From Tepidimonas sp. UBA997 (GTDB lineage: Bacteria > Pseudomonadota > Gammaproteobacteria > Burkholderiales > Burkholderiaceae_C): 22,243 nt of DNA. The notes under the pieces were generated by a model, which saw nothing but the letters and a program-made list of their open reading frames with translations, ran no database searches and was not told where the DNA came from. Below are positions 1 to 7,835 of this stretch, piece by piece. Positions within the stretch are counted from its first letter, which is position 1. Every line of letters begins with the position of its first letter. Position numbers and translations under genes: made by a program. The stretch spans positions 1-22,243 of the forward strand of contig DBAZ01000050.1 in assembly GCA_002291945.1 (NCBI GenBank). Direction: 5' to 3'.

Positions 1-242
1 CGCGACATTCACCGCCACCGAGGAGCCCAGCGCTCGAGCGACATCAAACACTTCACTGGTTCCAAAGCCATGTGCCCTCGCCATAGTGGCGCAGTGTCCC
101 ATAGCCGAGTGCACTGTGTCGATGGCAGCATCAGAAGCAGCGCCTGTCTGTAAGGGCGTGGTGTTGGAAACGGGCCAGGCCAAAGCGCACTGATGGAAGC
201 AGCCGAAGCGCTCGCCTCCATTCGATGGTGTACTTGAGGACT

Positions 243-377
243 TCACCAGCACGGCCTGTCTTGAAGTTGGCCTGCGTAAAGACAGAACCCGTGCACCCGC
301 CTGTGGCCCCTAGGGGTGCCTTGAAGCGGCTGCGTCACACCAAAGAGCTTGGCGGCTTGCGCTTGGCTTGTGAATAG
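243..377 (-). pseudogene. Possible remnant of an XRE/HTH_37-type antitoxin gene
   Basis: The reverse-strand frame at 377-327 reads LFTSQAQAAKLFGVTQP. This closely resembles the first half of the helix-turn-helix in HigA-like XRE antitoxins, whose usual form is TQAQAAKLFGVTQPRVSDL. After VTQP the similarity ends: this frame continues to a stop at 243 with unrelated residues, and the other two frames do not restore the expected recognition helix. No start or upstream half of the gene is visible, because purL begins 64 bases to the right. I read it as a decayed fragment displaced or eroded next to purL. The match is only about 14 residues, so chance remains possible. Confidence 0.3.
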
Positions 378-405
378 GCCAGGCGATCGGCCCCCATCGT
401 CTCGG

Positions 406-411
406 TAAAAT
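406..411 (+). promoter_or_regulatory. Possible purL -10 box
   Basis: TAAAAT lies about 30 bases upstream of the purL GTG codon and matches five of six bases of the sigma-70 -10 consensus. No good -35 hexamer is present 16-18 bases further upstream, so the assignment rests on the -10 box and its position. Confidence 0.3.
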
Positions 412-440
412 CGGGGGTTACTCTCCCAACAGGCCACACC

Positions 441-3400
441 GTGACCCACCACATCACCCCGATCGAGGGGGGCGACGCCCTCGGCAACTTTCGCGCCCAG
501 CAACTGCTGCCCCGCCTGCAAGCCATCGACGACCGGATCGTCGGCGTATCGGCCCGCTTCGTGCATCTGATCGATACCCTCCAAGCCCTGACCCACCCCC
601 AGCTCGAGGACTGGCAGGCGCTGCTGAGCTACGGCGAGCCCTACCAGGGCGAGCAGGGCGGGGTGCTGGTGGTGGTGACGCCGCGTATGGGTACCGTGTC
701 GCCCTGGGCCTCCAAAGCGACCGACATTGCACGCAACTGCGGCTTTGCCGTCAAGCGGGTCGAGCGCATCACCGAATACCGGCTCACGCTCAGGGCTGGC
801 GGGCTGGGCCAGGCCGACCTGCCTGCAGCGCAGTGGCAGCAAGTGGCCGCCGTGCTGCACGACCGCATGACCGAAAGCGCCGTGGCCCGCCGCAGCGACG
901 CCTTGGGCCTGTTCACCGAACTGCAAGCCGCGCCCTTGGCGCATGTGGACGTGCTGGGCGGGGGCCGCAGCGCACTGGCGCAGGCCAACGTGGCTTGGGG
1001 TCTGGCGCTGGCGGCTGACGAAATCGACTACCTCGTCCAGGCCTTCAGCGACCTCCAGCGCAACCCCACCGACGTGGAACTGATGATGTTCGCGCAGGCC
1101 AACAGCGAACACTGCCGCCACAAGATCTTCAACGCCCAGTTCACCATCGACGGCGTGGCGCAGGACAAGAGCCTGTTTGGCATGATCCGCCACACCCACC
1201 AGTCGAACCCACAGCACACGGTGGTGGCGTATTCCGACAACGCCTCCATCATGGCAGGGCACGAGCTGGAGCGCTTCGTGGCCCGTGCCGAGCGCGGCCG
1301 CGCCCCGTCCTACCTCGCCGAACGCGCCCAGCACCACGTGCTGATGAAGGTGGAAACCCACAACCACCCCACCGCCATTTCGCCGTTTCCCGGCGCCTCC
1401 ACCGGCGCGGGCGGCGAGATTCGCGACGAGGGAGCCACGGGCCGTGGCTCCAAGCCCAAGGCGGGCCTGACCGGCTTCACGGTGTCCAGGCTGTGGGGTG
1501 GCTGGTCCGACCAGCCAGGCGGCAAGCCCGAGCACATTGCCAGCCCGCTGCAAATCATGACCGAGGGCCCGCTGGGCGGGGCGGCGTTCAACAACGAATT
1601 TGGTCGCCCCAACCTGCTGGGCTACTTCCGCGAGTACGAGCAGACCGTAGCCACCGATGCCGATACCGTGCAGCGCGGCTACCACAAGCCGATCATGATC
1701 GCCGGTGGCTTGGGTCAGATCGACGCCACCCAGACGCAAAAAATCGCATTTCCTGCCGGTACCTTGCTGATTCAACTCGGTGGCCCCGGCATGCGCATCG
1801 GCATGGGGGGCAGCGCGGCCAGCTCGATGGCCACCGGCGTCAACGCAGCCAATCTGGACTTCGACTCCGTGCAGCGTGGCAACCCCGAGATCGAGCGCCG
1901 CGCCCAGGAAGTCATCAACCAGTGCTGGGCACTGGGGGCCACCAACCCCATCCTGGCCATACATGACGTGGGGGCGGGTGGTCTGTCCAACGCCTTCCCC
2001 GAACTCACCCACGACGCCGGGCGCGGTGCCCGTTTCGACCTGCGTGCCGTGCCGCTGGAAGAGTCCGGCCTGTCGCCAAAGGAAATCTGGTGCAACGAAA
2101 GCCAGGAACGCTACGTGCTGGCCATAGGCCCCGAGTCGCTGGCGCAGTTCGAGGCCTTCTGCGAACGCGAGCGCTGCCCGTTTGCCGTGGTGGGGGTGGC
2201 AACCGAAGAGCGTCAACTGTTCGTGGGCAACGAAGACGCCGTGCGCTGCGCCGGGCCGTCCCAAGCAAGCACAGCCCCCTCGGGGGGCAGCGAAGCACAC
2301 GCAGTGGGGAGCGTGGGGGCGGCGGTCAACATGCCGATGAACGTGTTGCTGGGCAAACCGCCCAAAATGCAGCGCGACGTGACCAGCGTGCAGCGCCAAG
2401 CGGCTGCGCTGGAGCTGACGGGCGTGGACCTGCAACAGGCCGTGATCGACGTGCTGAGCCACCCCACGGTGGCCTGCAAGCGCTTCCTCGTCACCATCGG
2501 CGACCGCACGGTGGGGGGCTTGAGCCACCGCGATCAGATGGTCGGCCCCTGGCAGGTGCCGGTGGCCGACTGTGCCGTGACGCTGGCCGACTACGCCGGT
2601 TTTGCCGGTGAAGCCATGAGCATGGGCGAGCGCACCCCGCTGGCGGCGCTGGACGCACCCGCTTCCGGCCGCATGGCGGTGGCAGAAGCCATCACCAACC
2701 TGCTGGCCGCACCGATCGAGCTGTCGCGCGTCAAGCTGAGCGCGAACTGGATGGCGGCCTGCGGCGAGCCGGGCGAGGACGCCGCGCTGTACGCCACCGT
2801 CGAGGCCGTGGCCATCGAGCTGTGCCCGGCGCTGGGCGTGAGCATTCCGGTGGGCAAGGACAGCCTGTCGATGCGCACGCAGTGGCGGGCCGATGGGGAA
2901 CCCAAGAAGGTGACGGCGCCAGTGAGCCTGATCGTCAGTGCTTTTGCCACGTTGCCGGATGTGCGCGGCACCCTGACGCCGCAACTCGACGCGCAGACCG
3001 CCGACACCACCCTGGTGCTGGTCGATCTGGGCAAGGGCAAAAACCGCATGGGTGGCTCCATCCTGGCGCAGACACTCGGCCAGCCCGGCGGCACCACCCC
3101 CGACCTGGACGACGCACGAGACCTGATCGCGCTGGTGAACGCCGTCAACGCCTTGCGCGGGCAAGGCAGGCTCTTGGCCTACCACGACCGCAGCGACGGT
3201 GGCTTGCTGGCAGCCGCCGCTGAAATGGCCTTTGCTGGCCATGTGGGCGTGGCCCTGAATGTGGACATGCTGGTCACCGAAGGCGACGGCATCGGCGACA
3301 GCCGGGCCGACCACGGCGACGCCAAGAACTGGGCCGCGCAAGTCGGTGCCCGCCGCGAGGAACGCACCCTGCAAGCCCTGTTCAGCGAAGAACTGGGCGT

Positions 3401-4529
3401 GTTGCTGCAGGTGCGCACCGCAGAGCGCAACGAAGTGATGCAGGTGCTGCGCCAGCATGGCCTGAGCAAGCACAGCCACTTCGTGGGCAAAACCCGACCC
3501 GCCTCGGCACCTACGGACATGGGCAAAGGCTGCCTGCAGGTGTGGCGCGACACCCACAAGGTGTTCGATGCCAGCCTCGCCGATCTGCACCAGGTGTGGG
3601 ACAGCGTGAGCTGGAAGATCAACCGGCAGCGCGACAACCCGGCCTGTGCCGACGCCGAACATGCCGCCGCAGGTGGGCCCGACGACCCCGGCATGCACGT
3701 GGCGCTGACCTTCGACCCGGCCGACGACGTGGCCGCACCGTTCCTCAACCTGGCCCGCCCCAAGGTCGCCATTTTGCGCGAGCAGGGCGTCAATTCGCAT
3801 CTGGAAATGGCCTACGCCTTCCACCTGGCGGGCTTCGAATCCTTCGATGTACACATGACCGATCTGCAGTCGGGGCGTGCCCATCTGGCCGACTTCAAAG
3901 GCGTGGTGGCCTGTGGTGGCTTCAGTTACGGCGACACACTCGGTGCCGGCATCGGCTGGGCACGCTCGATCACCTTCAACCGCGTGCTGTCCGAGCAGTT
4001 CCAAGCCTTTTTTGCCCGCCCGGACACCTTTGGCCTGGGTGTGTGCAACGGCTGCCAGATGTTTGCCGAACTCGCCGACATCATTCCCGGTGCCGCAGCC
4101 TGGCCGCGCTTTACCACCAACCAGAGCGAGCGCTTCGAGGCCCGTCTGTCGATGGTGGAGGTGCTGCAGTCGCCCAGCCTGTTCTTCCAGGGCATGGCGG
4201 GCAGCCGCCTGCCGATAGCCGTGGCGCACGGCGAGGGCTACGCCAACTTCAAGCACCGCGGTAACCGCGACGCGGCCATTGGTGCCATGCGCTATGTGGA
4301 CAACACCGGCAGCGCCACCGAGGCCTATCCCTTCAACCCCAACGGCAGCCCGGACGGCCTGACCGCCGTCACCACCGCCGACGGGCGTTTCACGGCCATG
4401 ATGCCGCACCCCGAGCGCGTGTTCCGCAACATCCAGATGAGCTGGACTGACCTGAAAGCCTGCGGCGGCATCGAGGCCTACAGCCCCTGGATGCGCTTGT
4501 GGCGCAATGCCCGCCGTTGGGTCGGGTGA
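441..4529 (+). CDS. purL: Phosphoribosylformylglycinamidine synthase (FGAM synthase, large PurL)
   Basis: This 1362-residue cytosolic enzyme makes FGAM from FGAR, glutamine and ATP, the fourth step of purine synthesis. It is the long proteobacterial form, with an N-terminal domain, two AIRS-like synthase halves and a C-terminal glutaminase fused in one chain. Visible signatures are NSEHCRHKIFNA and VETHNHPTAISPFPGA in the synthase part. The class I glutaminase has GVCNGCQMF with nucleophile Cys1202, and HPE with His1323 and Glu1325. E. coli PurL is about 1295 residues; some of the excess is an in-frame palindromic repeat at residues about 604-628. The start is GTG with only a weak upstream AGG. 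The gene is convergent with rlhA, leaving 27 bases between them. Confidence 0.97.
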   Translation: MTHHITPIEGGDALGNFRAQQLLPRLQAIDDRIVGVSARFVHLIDTLQALTHPQLEDWQALLSYGEPYQGEQGGVLVVVTPRMGTVSPWASKATDIARNCGFAVKRVERITEYRLTLRAGGLGQADLPAAQWQQVAAVLHDRMTESAVARRSDALGLFTELQAAPLAHVDVLGGGRSALAQANVAWGLALAADEIDYLVQAFSDLQRNPTDVELMMFAQANSEHCRHKIFNAQFTIDGVAQDKSLFGMIRHTHQSNPQHTVVAYSDNASIMAGHELERFVARAERGRAPSYLAERAQHHVLMKVETHNHPTAISPFPGASTGAGGEIRDEGATGRGSKPKAGLTGFTVSRLWGGWSDQPGGKPEHIASPLQIMTEGPLGGAAFNNEFGRPNLLGYFREYEQTVATDADTVQRGYHKPIMIAGGLGQIDATQTQKIAFPAGTLLIQLGGPGMRIGMGGSAASSMATGVNAANLDFDSVQRGNPEIERRAQEVINQCWALGATNPILAIHDVGAGGLSNAFPELTHDAGRGARFDLRAVPLEESGLSPKEIWCNESQERYVLAIGPESLAQFEAFCERERCPFAVVGVATEERQLFVGNEDAVRCAGPSQASTAPSGGSEAHAVGSVGAAVNMPMNVLLGKPPKMQRDVTSVQRQAAALELTGVDLQQAVIDVLSHPTVACKRFLVTIGDRTVGGLSHRDQMVGPWQVPVADCAVTLADYAGFAGEAMSMGERTPLAALDAPASGRMAVAEAITNLLAAPIELSRVKLSANWMAACGEPGEDAALYATVEAVAIELCPALGVSIPVGKDSLSMRTQWRADGEPKKVTAPVSLIVSAFATLPDVRGTLTPQLDAQTADTTLVLVDLGKGKNRMGGSILAQTLGQPGGTTPDLDDARDLIALVNAVNALRGQGRLLAYHDRSDGGLLAAAAEMAFAGHVGVALNVDMLVTEGDGIGDSRADHGDAKNWAAQVGARREERTLQALFSEELGVLLQVRTAERNEVMQVLRQHGLSKHSHFVGKTRPASAPTDMGKGCLQVWRDTHKVFDASLADLHQVWDSVSWKINRQRDNPACADAEHAAAGGPDDPGMHVALTFDPADDVAAPFLNLARPKVAILREQGVNSHLEMAYAFHLAGFESFDVHMTDLQSGRAHLADFKGVVACGGFSYGDTLGAGIGWARSITFNRVLSEQFQAFFARPDTFGLGVCNGCQMFAELADIIPGAAAWPRFTTNQSERFEARLSMVEVLQSPSLFFQGMAGSRLPIAVAHGEGYANFKHRGNRDAAIGAMRYVDNTGSATEAYPFNPNGSPDGLTAVTTADGRFTAMMPHPERVFRNIQMSWTDLKACGGIEAYSPWMRLWRNARRWVG
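2253..2320 (+). repeat. G/C-rich palindromic repeat inserted in frame within purL
   Basis: The segment contains a short hairpin (GCCCC at 2274-2278 against GGGGC at 2284-2288) followed by a second G-rich half ending GCGTGGGGGC. It translates without interruption as a Ser/Ala/Gly-rich stretch, residues about 605-628. That stretch separates the GNEDAVRC segment from NMPMNVLLGKPPKM, which are normally close together in PurL. I recall similar elements, built around CCCCCTCGGGGGGCAGCGA, scattered through Comamonadaceae genomes, usually between genes. The inserted peptide falls in a loop between synthase halves, so the enzyme probably tolerates it. There is no second full copy in this window. Confidence 0.55.
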
Positions 4530-4556
4530 AGTAGACTACCTTCCGCAGTTGGCGAC

Positions 4557-6554
4557 TCAATGCGCAGGGTGTGCCTTGGGACGGATTTTGTAAAAAGTCA
4601 GGGGCTGCTCGGAGGCCTGCTGGAGTACGCTGCGCTTGATCTTGCCCACCACGTGCATTTCGCACGGCTTGCAGTCAAAGCGCAGCGTCAGTTTTTCCTT
4701 GCCGTTGATGAGTTGCAGCGGCTCGGCCTTCACCGTACCTTGCACACCCGTCACTCCTTTGGCCTGTTTGGGGCACAGGCTCAGCGAGTAGCGCACACAG
4801 TGCTTGGTGATCATCAGGCTGACTGCGCCTGTTTCCTCGTGCGCTTCGTAGGCAGCGGCGATCACCCGCACGCCGTGCTTGGCATAAAAGTCCCGCGCCT
4901 TCTGGTTGAACACGTTGGCCAGATAGGTGAGGGTGTCTTCGGGGTAAGGCGCGGGTGGCTCGACGGGCGCTGTACGCTGGGGGCGGACATACGCAGCCGC
5001 GCGGGCGGCTTCCAGGCTGACCACGGCATCGCGCCGCAAGGCATTGAGCTGCGAGGCAGGCACGAACCACGGCTGTGCAAGCTGCACCTGGGTGTCGCTG
5101 GCTCGGAACGGCGTATCGCCCAAGCGGCCCAGTTGTTCGCGCAGCTTGTCGGCGGCCTGGGCCGGGTGTTGGGCCTGCTCCCAGTGGCCCGCCAGTTCGG
5201 CGCTGCCGACGTGGCCGTCCTCGTCGGTGAGCGTGAGCAGCAGGCCGGCAGCGCCATCGCTCAGTGCCATCCACACGCCGATGCGCCGGTCGGCAGATTT
5301 CTTATCCAGCGTGCGCACCCAGTCCATGCTGCGGTTGCGGTTGATGGTGGTGCCGCGCTTCAAGCCCTTGAAGCCCGCCATCGGGTCCTTGGGCAACACG
5401 CGCCAGACCACGCCGCCATCCTGGCCGGGGCCGAGCTTTTGCACCCGGTTGGTCTGCAGGCCGACCAGTTCCTGGTGCAGGTCGTGGTAACACAGGCCGT
5501 CGCCGTTGTGCAATTCGGTGGCCGGATCTTCGGTTTCCAGTTCCAGGCCATCAGCCGCCACACGAGTGACCCAGCCGATCGGCTGACCCGGGTTTTTGGG
5601 GCTGTCGAAGGCACCGATGTCATGTTGGCGTCCCTGCACGAAGTAGTCGGTAAACTCGCGGTTGAAGTTCTGCTTCGGGTCGGGCGTGAAGGTATAGCTG
5701 CAGCGACCGCTGGAAGCGCGAGCCAGTGCCGGGCGTTCGTCCAGGATGTCGTCGAGCAGCGTGCGGTAGTGGGCGGTCATGTTCTTGACGTAGCCCATGT
5801 CCTTGTAGCGGCCTTCGATCTTGAAGCTGCGCACCCCGGCGTCGATCAGGGCGCGCAGGTTGTCGCTCTGGTTGTTGTCCTTCATCGAAAGCACGTGTTT
5901 GTCGTGCGCCACGATGCGGCCTTGGCTGTCTTTGACCTCGTAGGGCAGGCGGCAGGCCTGCGAACAGTCGCCCCGATTGGCGCTGCGGCCGGTGTGGGCG
6001 TGGCTGATGTAGCACTGCCCGCTGTAGGCCACGCACAGCGCGCCGTGGATGAAGAACTCCAGCACCGCGCGGCCAGGGGCATCCATTGGCCCCAGGGCCT
6101 GGTCGATGGCGGCGATCTGCGGCAGCGTCAGCTCGCGGGCCAGCACGATCTGGCTCAACCCCACGTCTTGCAGGAAGCGGGCTTTTTGCGGGGTGCGGAT
6201 GTCGGTCTGCGTGCTGGCGTGCAGTGGGATCGGAGGCAAGTCCAGTTCCAGCAGGCCCATGTCCTGGATGATCAGCGCATCGACGCCGGCGTCGTAGAGC
6301 TGGCGCACCAGTTGGCGAGCCGGCTCGAGTTCGTCGTCGCGCAAAATCGTGTTGAGCGTGACGAACACCCGGCTGTGGAAGCGGTGGGCGTGACGCACCA
6401 GCCGTTCGATGTCGGCCACCGAGTTGTCGGCACTGGCGCGTGCGCCAAACGACGGCCCGCCGATGTAGATGGCGTCGGCACCGTGGTTGACGGCCTCGAT
6501 GCCGATGGCGGCGTCGCGTGCGGGTGACAGGAGTTCGAGCTGGTGGGGCAACAT
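4557..6554 (-). CDS. rlhA: RlhA-type U32 family protein, 23S rRNA C2501 hydroxylation
   Basis: The protein (665 residues from the ATG at 6554) aligns from end to end, by memory, with E. coli RlhA (YdcP, about 650 residues). RlhA is needed for 5-hydroxycytidine at C2501 of 23S rRNA, using prephenate-linked chemistry. The N-terminus HQLELLSPARDAAI and the segment GALCVAYSGQCYISHA are nearly the same. Cys174, Cys181, Cys197 and Cys201 (RGDCSQACRLPY) are candidate iron-sulfur ligands of the U32 fold, followed by FKIEGRYKDM. The C-terminus keeps CPKQAKG and FDCKPCEMHVVGKIK. A TTG start at 6569 would add five residues, but ATG 6554 fits the E. coli start better. The smaller U32 protein TrhP (YegQ, about 450 residues) is excluded by length. 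Confidence 0.9.
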   Translation of the reverse strand: MLPHQLELLSPARDAAIGIEAVNHGADAIYIGGPSFGARASADNSVADIERLVRHAHRFHSRVFVTLNTILRDDELEPARQLVRQLYDAGVDALIIQDMGLLELDLPPIPLHASTQTDIRTPQKARFLQDVGLSQIVLARELTLPQIAAIDQALGPMDAPGRAVLEFFIHGALCVAYSGQCYISHAHTGRSANRGDCSQACRLPYEVKDSQGRIVAHDKHVLSMKDNNQSDNLRALIDAGVRSFKIEGRYKDMGYVKNMTAHYRTLLDDILDERPALARASSGRCSYTFTPDPKQNFNREFTDYFVQGRQHDIGAFDSPKNPGQPIGWVTRVAADGLELETEDPATELHNGDGLCYHDLHQELVGLQTNRVQKLGPGQDGGVVWRVLPKDPMAGFKGLKRGTTINRNRSMDWVRTLDKKSADRRIGVWMALSDGAAGLLLTLTDEDGHVGSAELAGHWEQAQHPAQAADKLREQLGRLGDTPFRASDTQVQLAQPWFVPASQLNALRRDAVVSLEAARAAAYVRPQRTAPVEPPAPYPEDTLTYLANVFNQKARDFYAKHGVRVIAAAYEAHEETGAVSLMITKHCVRYSLSLCPKQAKGVTGVQGTVKAEPLQLINGKEKLTLRFDCKPCEMHVVGKIKRSVLQQASEQPLTFYKIRPKAHPAH

Positions 6555-6563
6555 AATCGGGGC

Positions 6564-6659
6564 ATGCAAGCCAGTGCGGATTATCCGACACCCGCAAAGA
6601 CACCCGAGCAGTTGCGGCGTTTAGCCGAAGTGATGCAAGTGGAGATACGAGATGAATGA
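6564..6659 (+). pseudogene. Possible C-terminal stub of a RelE/HigB-type toxin gene
   Basis: A 31-codon frame ends in KTPEQLRRLAEVMQVEIRDE and its stop overlaps the antitoxin start (GATGAATGA). In NadS/HigA-like operons the toxin comes first and ends in a similar charged helix immediately before the antitoxin start. The catalytic core of a RelE/HigB toxin is absent, because rlhA occupies the DNA to the left. I infer that the toxin gene was cut down to its tail. A short unrelated leader peptide cannot be excluded, since the similarity is weak and remembered. Confidence 0.35.
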
Positions 6660-6942
6660 CAAACAGTTCGACGAGTTGCTAGGCAGCGTACGCGACATGG
6701 GTCGCCATATGCGCGGTGAAGCCGTGGTCGGTGTGCGGGTGCATGAGTTTGCCGAGCCGGACGTGAAGGCGATCCGTGAACGCACGGGGCTGTCGCAGAG
6801 CCGGTTTACCCACCTGATCGGCGTCAAGCCCAAGACCTTGCAGAGCTGGGAGCAGCATCGTGTGCGCCCGGCAGGTCCGGGACGGGCTTTGCTCAAGATC
6901 GTCGAAGCCAACCCTGACGCACTCTCGGCGATACACGCCTAA
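6652..6942 (+). CDS. XRE-family helix-turn-helix antitoxin-like regulator (NadS/HigA type)
   Basis: This is a 96-residue DNA-binding protein of the kind that pairs with RelE/HigB-like toxins. It has the family layout: an N-terminal MNDKQFDELLGSVRDM helix, then VHEFAEPDVKAIRERTGLS, and a helix-turn-helix at about residues 47-66 (LSQSRFTHLIGVKPKTLQSW). It ends with the RPAGPGRALLKIVEANPDAL segment. Its start overlaps the stop of the stub frame at 6564-6659, the translational coupling expected after a toxin gene. No intact toxin is next to it, so it may be an orphan that now represses its own or nearby promoters, including that of rlhA on the opposite strand. Confidence 0.75.
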   Translation: MNDKQFDELLGSVRDMGRHMRGEAVVGVRVHEFAEPDVKAIRERTGLSQSRFTHLIGVKPKTLQSWEQHRVRPAGPGRALLKIVEANPDALSAIHA

Positions 6943-6977
6943 ACCATTCGCCGCCCGCAACAAGCTACCACCACCTC

Positions 6978-7835
6978 ATGAAACACCAAGACTTCCGCTT
7001 TTTGCACCGGCTTCGCGTCCGCTGGGCCGAAGTCGATATGCAGAAAATCGTCTTCAACGCCCACTACCTGATGTACTTCGACGTCGCCGTCACCGAATAC
7101 TGGCGCACCCTCGCGCTGCCGTACGAGGACGCGATGCACCAGTTGGGGGGTGAGTTGTACGTGAAAAAGGCCTCGGTGGAGTTCAACGCCTCGGCCCGCA
7201 TGGACGACCAGCTCGACATCGGCATGAGCTGCACCCGGCTGGGCCATTCGTCCATGACCCTCACCGGGGCCATTTTTCGGGGCGAGCAACTCCTGATCAG
7301 CGGCGAGCTGATCTATGTGTTTGCCGACCCGGCCACACAAACTTCACGGCCCATACCGCCGGCCTTGCGCTCGCTGATGGAAGGTTTTGAGGTCGGCGAG
7401 CCGGTACTCCACACCCGTATCGGCCCTTGGAGTGAGCTGGGCCCGGACGCCCAGCGGGTGCGCACCGCCGTGTTTGTGCAGGAGCAAGGCATACCGCGTG
7501 AAGAAGAATGGGACGCCGCCGACCAGACCTGCGTGCATGCCGTGGCTTACAACCGCTTGGGCCAGCCGGTGGCCACCGGGCGCCTGCTCGAAGGTGGGGT
7601 CGGTGTGGGCAAGATCGGGCGCATGGCCGTCCATCGGGTGCTGCGTGGCACCGGGGTGGGGCGCCAGATTCTGCAGGCCCTGACCCAAGCGGCGCGGCAG
7701 CGCGGCGACCACACGCTGCGACTCAGTGCCCAGCGAACGGCCGAAGGCTTTTACCGCCGACTGGGCTATCAGCCGGTAGGCGAAACTTATCTGGACGTGG
7801 GCATTGCCCACGTGGATATGGAGCAAACGGTGTGA
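6978..7835 (+). CDS. Fusion of YbgC/4HBT-type acyl-CoA thioesterase and GNAT acetyltransferase
   Basis: The 285-residue protein has two domains. Residues about 8-135 form a hot-dog thioesterase. RVRWAEVDMQKIVFNAHYL matches the YbgC/4-hydroxybenzoyl-CoA thioesterase active-site segment, with Asp20 as likely catalytic residue and the usual ELIYVFAD strand. Residues about 145-285 form a GNAT acyltransferase of the ElaA/YjcF type. It contains VRTAVFVQEQGIPREEEWD, the acetyl-CoA loop RGTGVG within IGRMAVHRVLRGTGVGRQIL, and FYRRLGYQ near the end. The substrates are unknown. One chain could couple acyl-CoA hydrolysis and acyl transfer, but that is inference. The start is ATG with no clear ribosome-binding site. 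The 3' end overlaps the convergent NRDE gene by 49 bp. Confidence 0.88.
   Translation: MKHQDFRFLHRLRVRWAEVDMQKIVFNAHYLMYFDVAVTEYWRTLALPYEDAMHQLGGELYVKKASVEFNASARMDDQLDIGMSCTRLGHSSMTLTGAIFRGEQLLISGELIYVFADPATQTSRPIPPALRSLMEGFEVGEPVLHTRIGPWSELGPDAQRVRTAVFVQEQGIPREEEWDAADQTCVHAVAYNRLGQPVATGRLLEGGVGVGKIGRMAVHRVLRGTGVGRQILQALTQAARQRGDHTLRLSAQRTAEGFYRRLGYQPVGETYLDVGIAHVDMEQTV

Larger units (their letters stand above)
1..440. other. Region upstream of purL with no assignable gene
   Basis: No protein I recognise is encoded here. On the reverse strand a frame is open from about position 311 to the left edge, with GTG codons near 258 as possible starts. If real, it would be the beginning of a gene transcribed leftward, divergent from purL, but its translation matches no family I know and the composition is not decisive. 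Another reverse frame at 243-377 contains a short helix-turn-helix-like stretch, listed separately. The last 40 bases hold the probable purL promoter. I see no tRNA, strong terminator or long repeat. Confidence 0.4.

Noticed and set aside
243..4409. A 1388-codon open frame on the reverse strand opposite purL
   Set aside because: It is an antisense shadow produced by high-G+C codon bias. Its translation is low-complexity, rich in Gly, Ala, His, Gln and Val with no domain, while purL on the other strand is unmistakable. Only its last part (243-377) is considered separately.
4560..6527. A 655-codon open frame on the + strand opposite rlhA
   Set aside because: It is the same kind of shadow: it mirrors rlhA almost exactly and its translation has no recognisable motif.
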